This document shows, piece after piece, positions 17,401-26,329 of a DNA stretch of 64,000 bases (position 1 is its first letter; each line of letters opens with the position of its first letter). A model generated the notes under the pieces. It was not told the origin of the DNA. It searched no databases and saw only the letters and a list, made by a program, of their open reading frames with translations. The DNA is from Wenjunlia tyrosinilytica (lineage in GTDB: Bacteria > Actinomycetota > Actinomycetes > Streptomycetales > Streptomycetaceae), in NCBI RefSeq assembly GCF_014646055.1, contig NZ_BMMS01000022.1, positions 62,264 through 126,263 of the forward strand, in the 5' to 3' direction. The position numbers and the translations under genes were made by a program.

Positions 17401-17529
17401 TCACGGCATGGTGCCGGACAGGCGGTCGAGGAAGCGCCAACTGCCGCCGCACGCCGGGTCGGTGAGATATCCCGAGCCGACCGGCCGTTCTCCGTCGCGC
17501 GGGAGCGCCGGCCCGCTCAGCCTCGCCAC
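17401..17529 (-). CDS. possible small ORF coupled to the acetyltransferase gene
   Basis: 42 codons from a GTG that overlaps the end of the acetyltransferase gene by 13 bases, preceded by GGAG. The peptide (MARLSGPALPRDGERPV, then GYLTDPACGGSWRFLDRLSG) has a coding-like third-position G/C of about 88%, in a stretch otherwise free of genes (17147-17516). It could be a real small protein or the 3' remnant of a longer one. No family recognised. Confidence 0.35.
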   Translation of the reverse strand: MARLSGPALPRDGERPVGSGYLTDPACGGSWRFLDRLSGTMP

Positions 17530-18047
17530 TGCTCCACGAGGAGACCGAAGAGCACGTCGTCCACCCACTCACCCTTGATCCAGGTGTAGGCGGGCCGGTA
17601 TCCCTCGTGCTGGAAGCCCACGCGCTGAAGCAACCGGGCCGAGCGGACATTCCGTGCGTCGCACTCCGCCGACACCCGCCGCAGCCCCTGCTCGAACAGA
17701 TGGCTGAGCAACGCCTGTACGGCTTCGGTGGCGTAGCCCCGGCCCTGCCGGTCGGCTGCGAGGGTGAAGCCGAGGTCCGCCTGCATCAGGTTGGAGTGCA
17801 GATGGACTCCGATGTCGCCGATGAGGCACCGGTCGTCGCGGTGCTCGATGGCGTACTGGAACCAGCCCGGTTGCCGAGGGTCGCCCGCCGCGAACGCGCG
17901 GACGAGGCCGATGGCGGCCGTGGTCGGCACCGGAGGCGTCCAGGACTGGTAGCGGGCGACGGAGGGGTCCGACCGGTAGGCGGCCAGTGCTGCCGCGTCG
18001 CCGGGCCGGAAGCGGCGAAGGATCAGCCGAGGGGTTTCGAGGAGCAC
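17517..18047 (-). CDS. GNAT N-acetyltransferase, RimJ/RimL type
   Basis: 176 residues. Opening LETPRLILRRFRPGDAAALA and the acetyl-CoA motif GFTLAADRQGRGYATEAVQA are typical of the RimL group, which acetylates protein N-termini or small amines; LLQRVGFQHEGYRPAY is the conserved end. The substrate cannot be told. The start is a GTG with no clear ribosome site. Confidence 0.9.
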   Translation of the reverse strand: MLLETPRLILRRFRPGDAAALAAYRSDPSVARYQSWTPPVPTTAAIGLVRAFAAGDPRQPGWFQYAIEHRDDRCLIGDIGVHLHSNLMQADLGFTLAADRQGRGYATEAVQALLSHLFEQGLRRVSAECDARNVRSARLLQRVGFQHEGYRPAYTWIKGEWVDDVLFGLLVEQWRG

Positions 18048-18160
18048 CGTCGCAGTGTCGCAGGGCCAAAGGTGTCCCCATGCGGGAAAGGTGCGACCTG
18101 TGCGTGAGGGCGCATTAGCCCGAAGGGAGACAGTTGGGCGACACGGGCGAGCGCCGGTGT

Positions 18161-18173
18161 CATTTTATTAATG
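18161..18173. promoter_or_regulatory. AT-rich operator-like palindrome
   Basis: CATTTTATTAATG (CATT...AATG inverted repeat) continues into GCTTATC; it is a sharp AT-rich island. It lies between the divergent acetyltransferase and secreted-protein genes, about 75 bases before the latter. It somewhat resembles Fur-family sites but matches no consensus well. Confidence 0.3.
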
Positions 18174-18247
18174 CTTATCGCCTTTGCGTGTTTGGCTGTC
18201 CGACGGAACGACGGAACGACGGACTCGGCGACGCAAGGGAGACGATC

Positions 18248-19180
18248 GTGCGGAGACGAAGGGCGATCGCTCTCTCGGTGTGCGTGGCCACCGCCGCCGC
18301 CATGGCGTTCTCGGCGGGTCCCGCCGCCTCCCGGGCACGGGCGGCAGCGGCCGCGTGCCGGCCGAGCGAGGTGTTCGCCTCCGCCGACGGGGGTGACGAC
18401 TCCGCGGACATCCACGCCCACGACGCACGGCAGGGCTACGCGCGAGTGCGCACCTCCGTCGACAACGCCAAGGGCACGGCTCATGCGAACGCCGTCAACC
18501 CGAAGACCGGTGTCCACTGGTTCAGCGGGCCGGGCGGCCAGGTCTTCTCGGCCGAGGAGCAGGGACGCCCCTACCCGTGGACCGACCTGTCGGGGACGCC
18601 GCGGGACGCCGCCGGCCTCACGGCTGCGGGGAAGGGCCCGGAGAAGGAGGGGTTCGGCTTCCGCAAGGACGCGCGCGCGTACATCCTCGAACCCGGTGGG
18701 ACCGGAAGGATCATCACCTTCGCCGCCGACCGGCCGAAGACCTGGTCCACCGTGCGGCTCGTGGCCGCCGCCGACGACCCCCTCGCCGCATCGTTGCGCT
18801 ACGGCTCCCTCTCCGACCTGGCCTTCGACGGCCATGACCGCGCCTGGTTGTCGAGCCTGGACGGGATCATCTGGCGGGTCGACGACACCGAGGGCGCCCG
18901 ATGGCAGGCCCACAGCGTCGTGCGGCTCGACACGGGGGACACCGCGCTCACCGGGATCGCCTTCGCCACCGACCGGGACCGCCTCGGCGCACTGCTCGTC
19001 TCGACGGCCGGTACCACGCGCACCATTCGCGAGGTGCTCGGTGTCGGCGGGAACGGCCACTACCTCAGCGAACCCCTCTACAGCGGCGACGCCGGGAGCT
19101 ACACCGACCTGGCCTCCTGCGCCTACCCGAAGGACCTGCCGGGGCTGAGCGCGGGACCCTCCCGTGCACGCCGCGCCTGA
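18248..19180 (+). CDS. secreted protein of unknown function
   Basis: 310 residues from a GTG after AAGGGAG. Signal peptide: VRRRRAIALSVCVATAAAM, cleaved near ARA. The mature part has repeating beta-type stretches (TGVHWFSGPGGQVFSAEEQG, LSDLAFDGHDRAWLSSLDG, IWRVDDTEGARW, LTGIAFATDRDRLGALLVST), which suggests a propeller-like or WD-type extracellular fold; this is judged by eye only. Two Cys (CRPSEVF near the start, SCAYPKD near the end) may link the ends. No family recognised. Confidence 0.75.
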   Translation: MRRRRAIALSVCVATAAAMAFSAGPAASRARAAAAACRPSEVFASADGGDDSADIHAHDARQGYARVRTSVDNAKGTAHANAVNPKTGVHWFSGPGGQVFSAEEQGRPYPWTDLSGTPRDAAGLTAAGKGPEKEGFGFRKDARAYILEPGGTGRIITFAADRPKTWSTVRLVAAADDPLAASLRYGSLSDLAFDGHDRAWLSSLDGIIWRVDDTEGARWQAHSVVRLDTGDTALTGIAFATDRDRLGALLVSTAGTTRTIREVLGVGGNGHYLSEPLYSGDAGSYTDLASCAYPKDLPGLSAGPSRARRA

Positions 19181-19231
19181 GGTCCCGAATTCGACCGCCC
19201 GCAATCGACTGTGCTCGTCGACTGCCAGACA

Positions 19232-19284
19232 ACGACTGGCCCGAACACGACTGGCCCGAACACAACTGGCCCGAACACGACTGG
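19232..19284 (+). repeat. 3.5 copies of a 15-bp repeat in a 5' leader
   Basis: Units ACGACTGGCCCGAAC, ACGACTGGCCCGAAC, ACAACTGGCCCGAAC and a partial ACGACTGG run directly into the GGAGG ribosome site of the next gene. They may form an RNA or protein-binding array controlling translation. Confidence 0.8.
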
Positions 19285-19296
19285 AGGAACCCACAG

Positions 19297-20292
19297 ATGC
19301 ATGGATCCGTACGGGGCGCTCGGGCCGACCGGGCCATGTGCTGTGTGGCGGCGGCCGGACTGGCCGTGGCGCTGTCCGGGGGCATCGGCACGGTCCACGC
19401 CGTGCAACAGGCAGGCGTGGAACACAACGCCGGGGTGCGACGGGCGGATCCGACGGTGTCGTGCGAGAACGTCACCGGCCTCATCGAGGCGATCGACAAC
19501 GCCAACAAGGGCGCTTCGGGGCCGATCACCCTCGCGGAGGGCTGCACCTACGACATCAACGACAAGCCGCTGCCGAGGATCACCGGCACGGTCGGCATCG
19601 AGGGTCACGGCTCCCAACTGCTGCGGGAGCTGAAGAAGGACCGCTCCAGGATCCTCGAGGTGGCCGAGGGAGCCCGGCTGACCCTCACCGATGTCACGCT
19701 GACCGGCGGGCAGGCGGAAAGCGGTGGCGCGTTGTACATCGACGGCGGTGAGGTCGTGCTCAACGGGACCAGCCGACTGGCGAACGCGGCGGCGTCCGCC
19801 TCCGGTGCGGAGGTGTTCAACAAGCGGGGCACGCTGACCCTCAATGACACCGCCCTCGTCGAACACGGTGTCACCCCACTGGGCAAGGGCGGTGGCGTCT
19901 ACAACGACGGCGGTACGGTCACGGTCAACGACCGCGCCAGGATCGCGGGCAACAGGGGCCTGCGGGGCGGCGGCGGCATCTACAACAGCAAGGGCACCGT
20001 CACGCTGAACGACGACGCCCGGATCGAGGACAACGACGGCGGCCGGGGCAACGGCGGGGGAATCTACAACGACGGCGGCACGGTCGACTACAGGACGACC
20101 CATGCCATCACGGGCAACCGGCCCGACGACTGCCGCGACTGCTCCCCGGCCGCAGGCACCGGGAACAGCGGTACCGACAGCAGCGGTACCGACAGCAGCG
20201 GTACCGACAGCAGCGGTACCGACAGCAGCGGTACCGACAGCAGCGGTACCGGTGGCAGCGGCCCGGAGAACAGCGGTCCCGATCCCACCTGA
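19297..20292 (+). CDS. secreted beta-helix-like repeat protein with GTDSS tail
   Basis: 331 residues, GGAGG before the ATG. A signal peptide (ADRAMCCVAAAGLAVALSGG) leads to a body rich in short solenoid-like repeats: GGALYIDGGEVVLNG, GGGVYNDGGTVTVND, GGGIYNSKGTVTLND, GGGIYNDGGTVDY, about 30 residues apart, as in right-handed parallel beta-helices of polymorphic outer-membrane or adhesin type. The last 45 residues are SGTDS repeats. Function unknown; a surface or matrix role is plausible. Confidence 0.8.
   Translation: MHGSVRGARADRAMCCVAAAGLAVALSGGIGTVHAVQQAGVEHNAGVRRADPTVSCENVTGLIEAIDNANKGASGPITLAEGCTYDINDKPLPRITGTVGIEGHGSQLLRELKKDRSRILEVAEGARLTLTDVTLTGGQAESGGALYIDGGEVVLNGTSRLANAAASASGAEVFNKRGTLTLNDTALVEHGVTPLGKGGGVYNDGGTVTVNDRARIAGNRGLRGGGGIYNSKGTVTLNDDARIEDNDGGRGNGGGIYNDGGTVDYRTTHAITGNRPDDCRDCSPAAGTGNSGTDSSGTDSSGTDSSGTDSSGTDSSGTGGSGPENSGPDPT
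20167..20256 (+). repeat. 15-bp coding tandem repeat (SGTDS)
   Basis: Five identical copies of AGCGGTACCGACAGC and one variant encode the Ser/Gly/Thr/Asp tail of the beta-helix protein. Exact identity at the DNA level points to recent expansion and likely length variation between strains. Confidence 0.9.
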
Positions 20293-20423
20293 GCCCGCCG
20301 CTCACGCCTCGGCACCCAGCCTCGGCACAACAGCCTCAGCACGCAGCCACAGCGGCAGCCTCGATACGGAGCGCGCCATCCAGGCGGCCCACGGCGGCAG
20401 GGAGAGGCCCGCGGCCGCCGCCG

Positions 20424-22748
20424 TCAGTGGAGCTGAATGCCGACCAGGCAGGTGTCGTCGTCGGTGTCGGAGCGGCTGTGGGTCAGCAGCCGGTCCACGT
20501 GCTCGTCGAGGTCCGGCGACGCCGTGCCGACCGCCGCCAGAAGCTGCTCGAGGGACCGCTCCACCGAGCGGTCCCGGCGCTCGATCAGGCCGTCGGTGTA
20601 CATCAGCAAGCGGTCCCCGGAGGCCAGGGTGAGCCGCTGTTCCTCGTAGTGCGCCTCGCCGGTGGCCCCGAGCAGGATGCCGCGGGGCATCGGGAGGACG
20701 CCCGCGGCGCCGTCGCGGACCAGCACCGGCGGAGGGTGGCCCGCCCTCGCCCAGCGCAGCTCGCGGGTGTCCGGCGTGTACAGGCCGCAGACCGCGGTGG
20801 CGGTGACCTGCTCGGTCAGATGGTGGGCGACGGTGTTGAGCCAGGTCAGCAGCTGCGCGGGTCCGGCTCCCGTGGCGGCGAGCCCGCGCAACGCGTTGCG
20901 CAGCACGACCATGCCGGTGGCGGCCTCGATGCCATGGCCCGCGACATCACCGACGGCCAGCAGGACCTGCTTGGTGGGCAGGATGACGGCGTCGTACCAG
21001 TCGCCCCCGACGAGGTGCTCCTTCTCGGCGGGGCGGTAGCGCACCGCCACATCCAGCCCCGAGGCACCGATGGGAGCCCGGGCGGGAGGCATGATCGCCT
21101 GCTGGAGCTGGAGCGCCAGCCGGTTGCGCTCGGCGGCACGCTGCTCGGTGTCGGCCAGCTTGTCCCGGGTCGCGGCCAGGGCGACCTCGGTCCAGTGCTG
21201 GGCGGAGACATCCTGGTACGCGCCGCGAATGGCCAGCAGGCGCCCGGCCTGGTCGGTGACCGGTTCGGCGACCACGCGAATGTGCCGGACCACGCCGTCG
21301 GCCCGTCGCAGCCGGAACGCGGTCGAGGCGGCACGGCGGTGGTGGAGCAGGGCGCGCTGGAACCGGCCGATGGCCACCGAGTCGTCGGGGTGCGTGTGGT
21401 GGTGCAGCCGCTCCAGCGGGATGGGGGAGGATGTCGCGGGCAAGCCGTGGAGGGCGAACAGCCGGCTGTTCCAGATGATCTCGCCGGTGACGGTGTTCTC
21501 CTCGAAACCGCCGATACGGCCCAGGCGCTGGGCGTGCTTCAGCAGCGTGGCCAGCCGGGTGGCCTCGTCCTCGACACGCAGGCTCAGCAGCACCGTCTCC
21601 CCGTACCGGCCGATGCCCACGGCGGCGACGGCCTCCACCGTCGCCTCGTCGGCGATCGCGGCCAGGGTCATCCGCTCGGCGCGGAACGGCTCGCCCGTGG
21701 CGTGCACCCGCAGCACCCGCTCGTACAGGCCGCCGTCGCGAGCCTCGAGCGGATAGGCCTCCAACAGCCGCATCCCGGTGACCACGCCACGGGAGCGTCC
21801 GGCGAGGTCGGTGAAGTGCTCATTGGTGTGGACGATCCGGAAGTCCGTCACCTTCTCCCGCGGGTCGAGCACCGGCCGGAGCACCAGTGCGGCGTCCAGC
21901 AGCCCGTCGGCCAGGTCGATCACGGGAGTGCGGGTGCCCTCCGGTGCGCTGCCGGCCGATACGGCGCCCACGTCGTTCGCCGGAAGGGTGTGCGCGCACA
22001 GCTCCGCCAAGGCGTCGAGCTGGCGATCGGCCGCCGCCGTCAGCGGCGGCCGGGGCTTGGGCCAGCACACCTCCAGCACACCCAGCATCCGCCCGCCGAT
22101 CATCGCGGGCAGAAGGGCGCGTGCTCCGTCGGTGCCGGGGCGGCAGCCGATGCCCAGGGTCGCGGGCGGCAGCTCGCCGTACCACACGGGCCCACGCTCG
22201 GCCACCGCGCGCTGCGCCGGAACACCGACGCCCGGCGGAATGTACCGCCAGCGCTCCGCCTCCATGGGGGCGAACCCGGCGTGCCCGGCCAGCGTCAGGG
22301 CGCCGTCGCGGCTTGCCGCCCACACCGCGAGCGCGCACGCGCCGAGCGGGGCGAGCGCCTGGGCCAGCAGAGATTCGGCCGCGGCCTGGGAGTCCCCGAC
22401 AAGGGAGCCGGCCTCCGCCGAACGCAACCGAAGGACGGTCGGCGGGACCGGTCGGCCCTCCTGACCCGGCGTGGCCTTCGCGGGCAGCGCTTCGGCGACC
22501 GTGTCGTCCGCCGCCGCGTTGACGATGTCGGCGGCCAGTTCCCGCAGCGGCAGCCCGGCCGCCTCCGCCAGCGTCTCGAGATGGCGGGCCGCATGCATGG
22601 GGCCACCGTGCCCGCGTTCGACGAGGATGCCGGTGGCGATCCCCACCAGCGCCCTGGCGTCGGCCGACTCGCGCTCCAGCGCCACCTCGCGGCGCAATCG
22701 CTCGACGGCTCCCGCCAGCGCCCGTACGCCCGTATCGTCGTCCCTCAC
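20424..22748 (-). CDS. ANTAR-GAF-PAS-PP2C multidomain phosphatase
   Basis: 774 residues. The first ~75 residues resemble an ANTAR RNA-binding domain (RALVGIATGILVERGHGGPM, LETLAEAAGLPLRELAADIV). A GAF domain follows (about 105-250), then a region with PAS character (about 280-400), a clear PAS domain (about 405-520, IGGFEENTVTGEIIWNSRLF) and a PP2C/SpoIIE domain (about 545-774) with LQQAIMPPA, GGDWYDAVI, AVGDVAGHG and TDDDTCLVGIQL. Like other SpoIIE phosphatases it should act on an anti-sigma antagonist. The GTG start has no ribosome site of its own but overlaps the stop of a short upstream frame. Confidence 0.88.
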   Translation of the reverse strand: MRDDDTGVRALAGAVERLRREVALERESADARALVGIATGILVERGHGGPMHAARHLETLAEAAGLPLRELAADIVNAAADDTVAEALPAKATPGQEGRPVPPTVLRLRSAEAGSLVGDSQAAAESLLAQALAPLGACALAVWAASRDGALTLAGHAGFAPMEAERWRYIPPGVGVPAQRAVAERGPVWYGELPPATLGIGCRPGTDGARALLPAMIGGRMLGVLEVCWPKPRPPLTAAADRQLDALAELCAHTLPANDVGAVSAGSAPEGTRTPVIDLADGLLDAALVLRPVLDPREKVTDFRIVHTNEHFTDLAGRSRGVVTGMRLLEAYPLEARDGGLYERVLRVHATGEPFRAERMTLAAIADEATVEAVAAVGIGRYGETVLLSLRVEDEATRLATLLKHAQRLGRIGGFEENTVTGEIIWNSRLFALHGLPATSSPIPLERLHHHTHPDDSVAIGRFQRALLHHRRAASTAFRLRRADGVVRHIRVVAEPVTDQAGRLLAIRGAYQDVSAQHWTEVALAATRDKLADTEQRAAERNRLALQLQQAIMPPARAPIGASGLDVAVRYRPAEKEHLVGGDWYDAVILPTKQVLLAVGDVAGHGIEAATGMVVLRNALRGLAATGAGPAQLLTWLNTVAHHLTEQVTATAVCGLYTPDTRELRWARAGHPPPVLVRDGAAGVLPMPRGILLGATGEAHYEEQRLTLASGDRLLMYTDGLIERRDRSVERSLEQLLAAVGTASPDLDEHVDRLLTHSRSDTDDDTCLVGIQLH

Positions 22749-22837
22749 CGGCGCGGCCGACGGCGCCCGTGCGCCACGCCGCTCGACCGCCGCGGGGCGC
22801 TGCGCTCACCCGGCGCGTCCAGGACCCTGTCCGCCAT
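22745..22837 (-). CDS. 30-codon leader ORF coupled to the ANTAR-PP2C gene
   Basis: Starts at an ATG with GGGGAGCAGG upstream and ends in TGA inside the GTGA overlap with the phosphatase start. The peptide is MADRVLDAPGERS followed by an Arg-rich end (GRRRPRR). The overlap and the missing ribosome site of the downstream gene argue for translational coupling or a regulatory leader. A frameshift at the real N-terminus is the alternative. Confidence 0.45.
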   Translation of the reverse strand: MADRVLDAPGERSAPRRSSGVAHGRRRPRR

Positions 22838-22977
22838 CGCCTGCTCCCCTTGTCCCTCGCCCGCGCTGTCCGCGTCCGTGCTGTCCGAGTCCGTGCCTTG
22901 CGCACGTCCTCGCGCACCTGACCGGGAGAAGTCCGGTCCGCGGAAGCGGCGACACCGCGACCATCAGGCGTCCCTGG

Positions 22978-23006
22978 GACATAGTGCCACAGTTGCCGTG
23001 CTGCAA
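22978..23006 (-). promoter_or_regulatory. probable promoter for the ANTAR-PP2C transcript
   Basis: On the minus strand TTGCAG (23006-23001), 17 bases, then TATGTC (22983-22978). Good spacing and position for a housekeeping-type promoter upstream of the leader ORF. Confidence 0.5.
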
Positions 23007-23044
23007 TCATCGGATCACGGAAGGGCGTTCCGGCAGCCCTGTCC

Positions 23045-26000
23045 TCACCCGTCCTCGAGAGGCATGGCGGACCGGCCGGAGGGCGCCGGGGACAACCGCA
23101 GGGTGAGGATCTGGAACGGCCGGAGCGAGACGGACACGCCCTGCTCGTCGAACGTCGCCTCCTGCTCCGGCACGGGGCGTTCGAGGAGGTCGGTCACCTC
23201 GGCCCCGGCCAGGGGGAAGCCGGTCCGCAGCCTCGCACGTGCCCGCCCGCCCAGTGACTCGTACAGGCGTACGACCACGTCTCCCGAGCGGTCGTCGGCG
23301 AGCTTGACCGCCTCCACCGTCACGGCCGGGCTGTCGGTGCTCACCAGCGCGTCGCCCGCTGCGGCGGCGGGGGCGGAGCCCACTCTCAACGGCAGGTTGA
23401 GCGCGTAGCCCTCGGCGATCGCGTCCTCGATGGCCGCGCCGGGCAGTAGGGAGTAGGTGAAGGAGTGCGCTCCCTGATCGGCGCCCGGGTCGGGGACCCT
23501 GGGCGCGCGGACGAGACTGAGCCCGACCGTGGTGGTCGTGCCACCGTCCTCACGGGCGGAGCGGGAGACGTCATGGCCGTACGTCGAGTCATTGATGATC
23601 GCGACACCGTATCCGGGCTCGCCGATGTGGACCCAGCGGTGGCCGTACACCTCGAACCGGGCGGCCTCCCAACTGGTGTTGGTGTGGGTCGGCCGGTGGA
23701 CATGGCCGAACTGGATCTCCGCGGCGCTGCGTTCGGCGTGGACGTCCAGAGGGAAGAGGGCCTTGAGGATCTTCTCGGCCTCGTGCCAGTCGATCTCGGT
23801 GTGCACATCCACTCGGCGGCTGCCCGTTCGCACGGTGACCGTCTGGACCACGCGGGAGGAGCCGAAGGCCCGCTCGACGCGCACGGAGCCCATCAGCGGG
23901 CCGCGCTCCACGACGGTGACCGACCCGGCCTCGCGAAGGTCGCGGTACTGGTTGCGGTAGTGCTTGTCGATGTCCCAGGCGTCCCAGTAGTTGGGCAGGT
24001 CGCCGTGCAGCCGCAGCACATTGCCGCCGGTCCCGGGAGCGAGCACCTCGCGGTCGGCGACCAGATCGCGGACCGAGGCGAGGGTGCCGTCCTCGGCGAT
24101 CTCCACACGCACCAGGCCGTTGTCCAGCACCCGGCCGGTCACGGTCACCGGGGGCGTCGCCGGTACGGCGGCGCCGGAGAGCGGGGCACTGCCCGACGCG
24201 GGCACCTCGGCGACGACGGCGAGTGATCCGTCGGCCAGGCGCTGGACACCGGGGGACCGCTCGGTGACCGGCCCGGTGAGCCCGGCCGGGATCGCCAGGA
24301 CCTCGGTCCGGTCCCGCGGGCCGGTGTTGAAGGCATGGGGCTCGCCGCCGGCCGGTGCCGAGGCCGCGAGCGCGTCCAGGGCGCCCGCCGTGATCTCCTC
24401 GAGCTCCCTAGCCACCCGTGCGTACTCCGCCTCCGCCTCCCGGTGCACCCAGGCGATGGAGCTGCCGGGCAGGATGTCGTGGAACTGGTGCAGGAGCACC
24501 GTCTTCCAGAGCCCGTCGAGCGCCTCGTAGGGGTAGGCGAAGTCCGTGCGGAGCGCGGCCGTGGCCGCCCAGAGCTCCGCCTCGCGAAGCCTGTGCTCAC
24601 TGCGCCGGTTGCCGGCCTTCGTCCTGGCCTGGGAGGTGTATGTGGCGCGGTGCAGCTCCAGATACAGCTCGCCGGACCACACCGGAGCGTCCGGGTACTC
24701 GGCTCGCGCGGCCTCGAAGAAGGCGTCGGGGTGCTCGATCCTGACCTTGGCCGAGCCCTCCAGGTCCGCCAGCCGCCGTGCCCGCTCCATCATCTCCCGC
24801 GTGGGTCCGCCACCGCCGTCGCCGTGGCCGAAGGGAGCCAGCGAACGTGTGCCCCTGCCCTTGTCGGCGTAGTTGCGCACGGCGTGCGCCATCTCCTTGC
24901 CGGAGAACTGCGCGTTGTAGGTGTCGACCGGCGGGAAGTGGGTGAAGACCCGGCTGCCGTCGATGCCCTCCCACCAGAAGGTGTGGTGGGGCAGCCTGTT
25001 GGTCTGGTTCCACGACAGCTTCTGGGTGAGGAACCAGCGCATACCCGCGAGCTTGGCCAACTGCGGGTAGGCGGCGGTGTAGCCGAAGGAGTCCGGCAGC
25101 CACACCCCCTGGGCCTCGATGCCGAACTCGTCGAGGAAGAACCGCTTGCCGTGGACCAGCTGGCGGGCGAGCGCCTCACCGCCGGGCAGATTTCCGTCGG
25201 CCTCGACCCACATCCCGCCGACCGGTGCCCACTGGCCGTTCTCGACCGCCTCGTGGATCCGCTCGTGGATCACGGGGTGGTTCTCCTTCACCCACGCGTA
25301 CTGCTGCGCCTGCGAGCAGGCGAAGACGAAGTCGGGGTACTCCTCGGCCAGCGCGGTGACATTGGCGAAGGTGCGCGCGGTCTTGCGCTTGGTCTCGCGG
25401 ATCGGCCACAGCCAGGCGCTGTCGATGTGCGCGTGGCCGACACCCGAGATCGTGTGGGCGCTGGCGTTGGCGGGCCTCGACAGGACCTCGCGCAGCCGCT
25501 CCCGGCAGTCCGCCGCGGTGCCGGGGATGTCGTCGAGGTGGAGTGCGTCGAGCGCCCGGTCGATGGCGTGCATGATCTCGTGGCGCCGCGGGTCGCCGTC
25601 GCCGAGTTCGAGCATCAGCTCACGCAGCACCTGCAGATCGAGAGCGAGATGCCAGACGGTCTCGTCGAGCACGGCGAGGTCGGCGCGGATGAAGCGGTAG
25701 AGCGGGTCGGTGCTGGCGGTCGCCCTGTCCCCGAGCGGGGTCGGGCCGATGAAGTCATGGGCGAGGATGTCCGGGTTGGCCGCGGCTTCGAGGAGAAGGT
25801 GCACCCGCTCGCCGCCCTTGGCGGGGTTGCCCACGGGGATGTACTGGTTCTGCGGGTTGACCGCCTTGATCGGGACGCCCTCAAGCGTGTGTGCCAGCGC
25901 CTCGGCCTGGTTGCCGGGCCAGTCCCCGACGAAGCCGAGGTCGAAGACCGCTTCGACGCGGCGGCCCGCCCACTCGGCGGGGACCTCGCCGCGCACCCTG

Positions 26001-26212
26001 AACCACGCGGTGGACCAGGGGGCGCCCCACGCGGTCCCGGCCCGGAACGGCACGTAGTCGGCGGTGAGCGCCCGCGCCACGGGGACGGGCTCGCCGGGAA
26101 CGTGCCACACCTCGATCTCGAGCGGCACGGCGGCGGCGTGGACGGCGGGCCGGACGCGCTGGTCCAGGACGCGCTCGACGCGTTCTTCGATCCGGCGGCG
26201 TTCGTCGTGCAT
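23045..26212 (-). CDS. GH38 alpha-mannosidase
   Basis: 1055 residues, the usual size for cytosolic class II alpha-mannosidases. The catalytic domain (about 250-520) carries the metal-binding GVGHAHIDSAWLWPIRET, QQYAWVKENHP, GGMWVEADGNLPGGEAL and the nucleophile Asp in VWLPDSFGYTAAYPQ. C-terminal beta-sandwich domains follow. No signal peptide, so it works on imported mannosides. Last gene of a DeoR-GH4-GH38 row, next to a divergent ABC importer. A Zn/Ca-dependent retaining mechanism is known for the family. Confidence 0.95.
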   Translation of the reverse strand: MHDERRRIEERVERVLDQRVRPAVHAAAVPLEIEVWHVPGEPVPVARALTADYVPFRAGTAWGAPWSTAWFRVRGEVPAEWAGRRVEAVFDLGFVGDWPGNQAEALAHTLEGVPIKAVNPQNQYIPVGNPAKGGERVHLLLEAAANPDILAHDFIGPTPLGDRATASTDPLYRFIRADLAVLDETVWHLALDLQVLRELMLELGDGDPRRHEIMHAIDRALDALHLDDIPGTAADCRERLREVLSRPANASAHTISGVGHAHIDSAWLWPIRETKRKTARTFANVTALAEEYPDFVFACSQAQQYAWVKENHPVIHERIHEAVENGQWAPVGGMWVEADGNLPGGEALARQLVHGKRFFLDEFGIEAQGVWLPDSFGYTAAYPQLAKLAGMRWFLTQKLSWNQTNRLPHHTFWWEGIDGSRVFTHFPPVDTYNAQFSGKEMAHAVRNYADKGRGTRSLAPFGHGDGGGGPTREMMERARRLADLEGSAKVRIEHPDAFFEAARAEYPDAPVWSGELYLELHRATYTSQARTKAGNRRSEHRLREAELWAATAALRTDFAYPYEALDGLWKTVLLHQFHDILPGSSIAWVHREAEAEYARVARELEEITAGALDALAASAPAGGEPHAFNTGPRDRTEVLAIPAGLTGPVTERSPGVQRLADGSLAVVAEVPASGSAPLSGAAVPATPPVTVTGRVLDNGLVRVEIAEDGTLASVRDLVADREVLAPGTGGNVLRLHGDLPNYWDAWDIDKHYRNQYRDLREAGSVTVVERGPLMGSVRVERAFGSSRVVQTVTVRTGSRRVDVHTEIDWHEAEKILKALFPLDVHAERSAAEIQFGHVHRPTHTNTSWEAARFEVYGHRWVHIGEPGYGVAIINDSTYGHDVSRSAREDGGTTTTVGLSLVRAPRVPDPGADQGAHSFTYSLLPGAAIEDAIAEGYALNLPLRVGSAPAAAAGDALVSTDSPAVTVEAVKLADDRSGDVVVRLYESLGGRARARLRTGFPLAGAEVTDLLERPVPEQEATFDEQGVSVSLRPFQILTLRLSPAPSGRSAMPLEDG

Positions 26213-26329
26213 GGCGGACCTCTCGGGGTGCGGTGGCAAGGGGGAGCCGTGTGCGAGGTGTCGGGGCGGGGCCGTGGGGCCGTGGGGCCGGGCCGGGCCG
26301 CGGGGCCGGGTGTGGGGCGGGGCGCGCGG

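Noticed and set aside
19232-19284. Reading the short leader repeats as a CRISPR array
   Set aside because: Copies are contiguous 15-bp units without spacers and no cas gene is present.
20427-23408. A 993-codon plus-strand frame opposite the ANTAR-PP2C gene
   Set aside because: Antisense shadow; composition is Arg/Gly/Val-rich without motifs and it runs into the GH38 gene.
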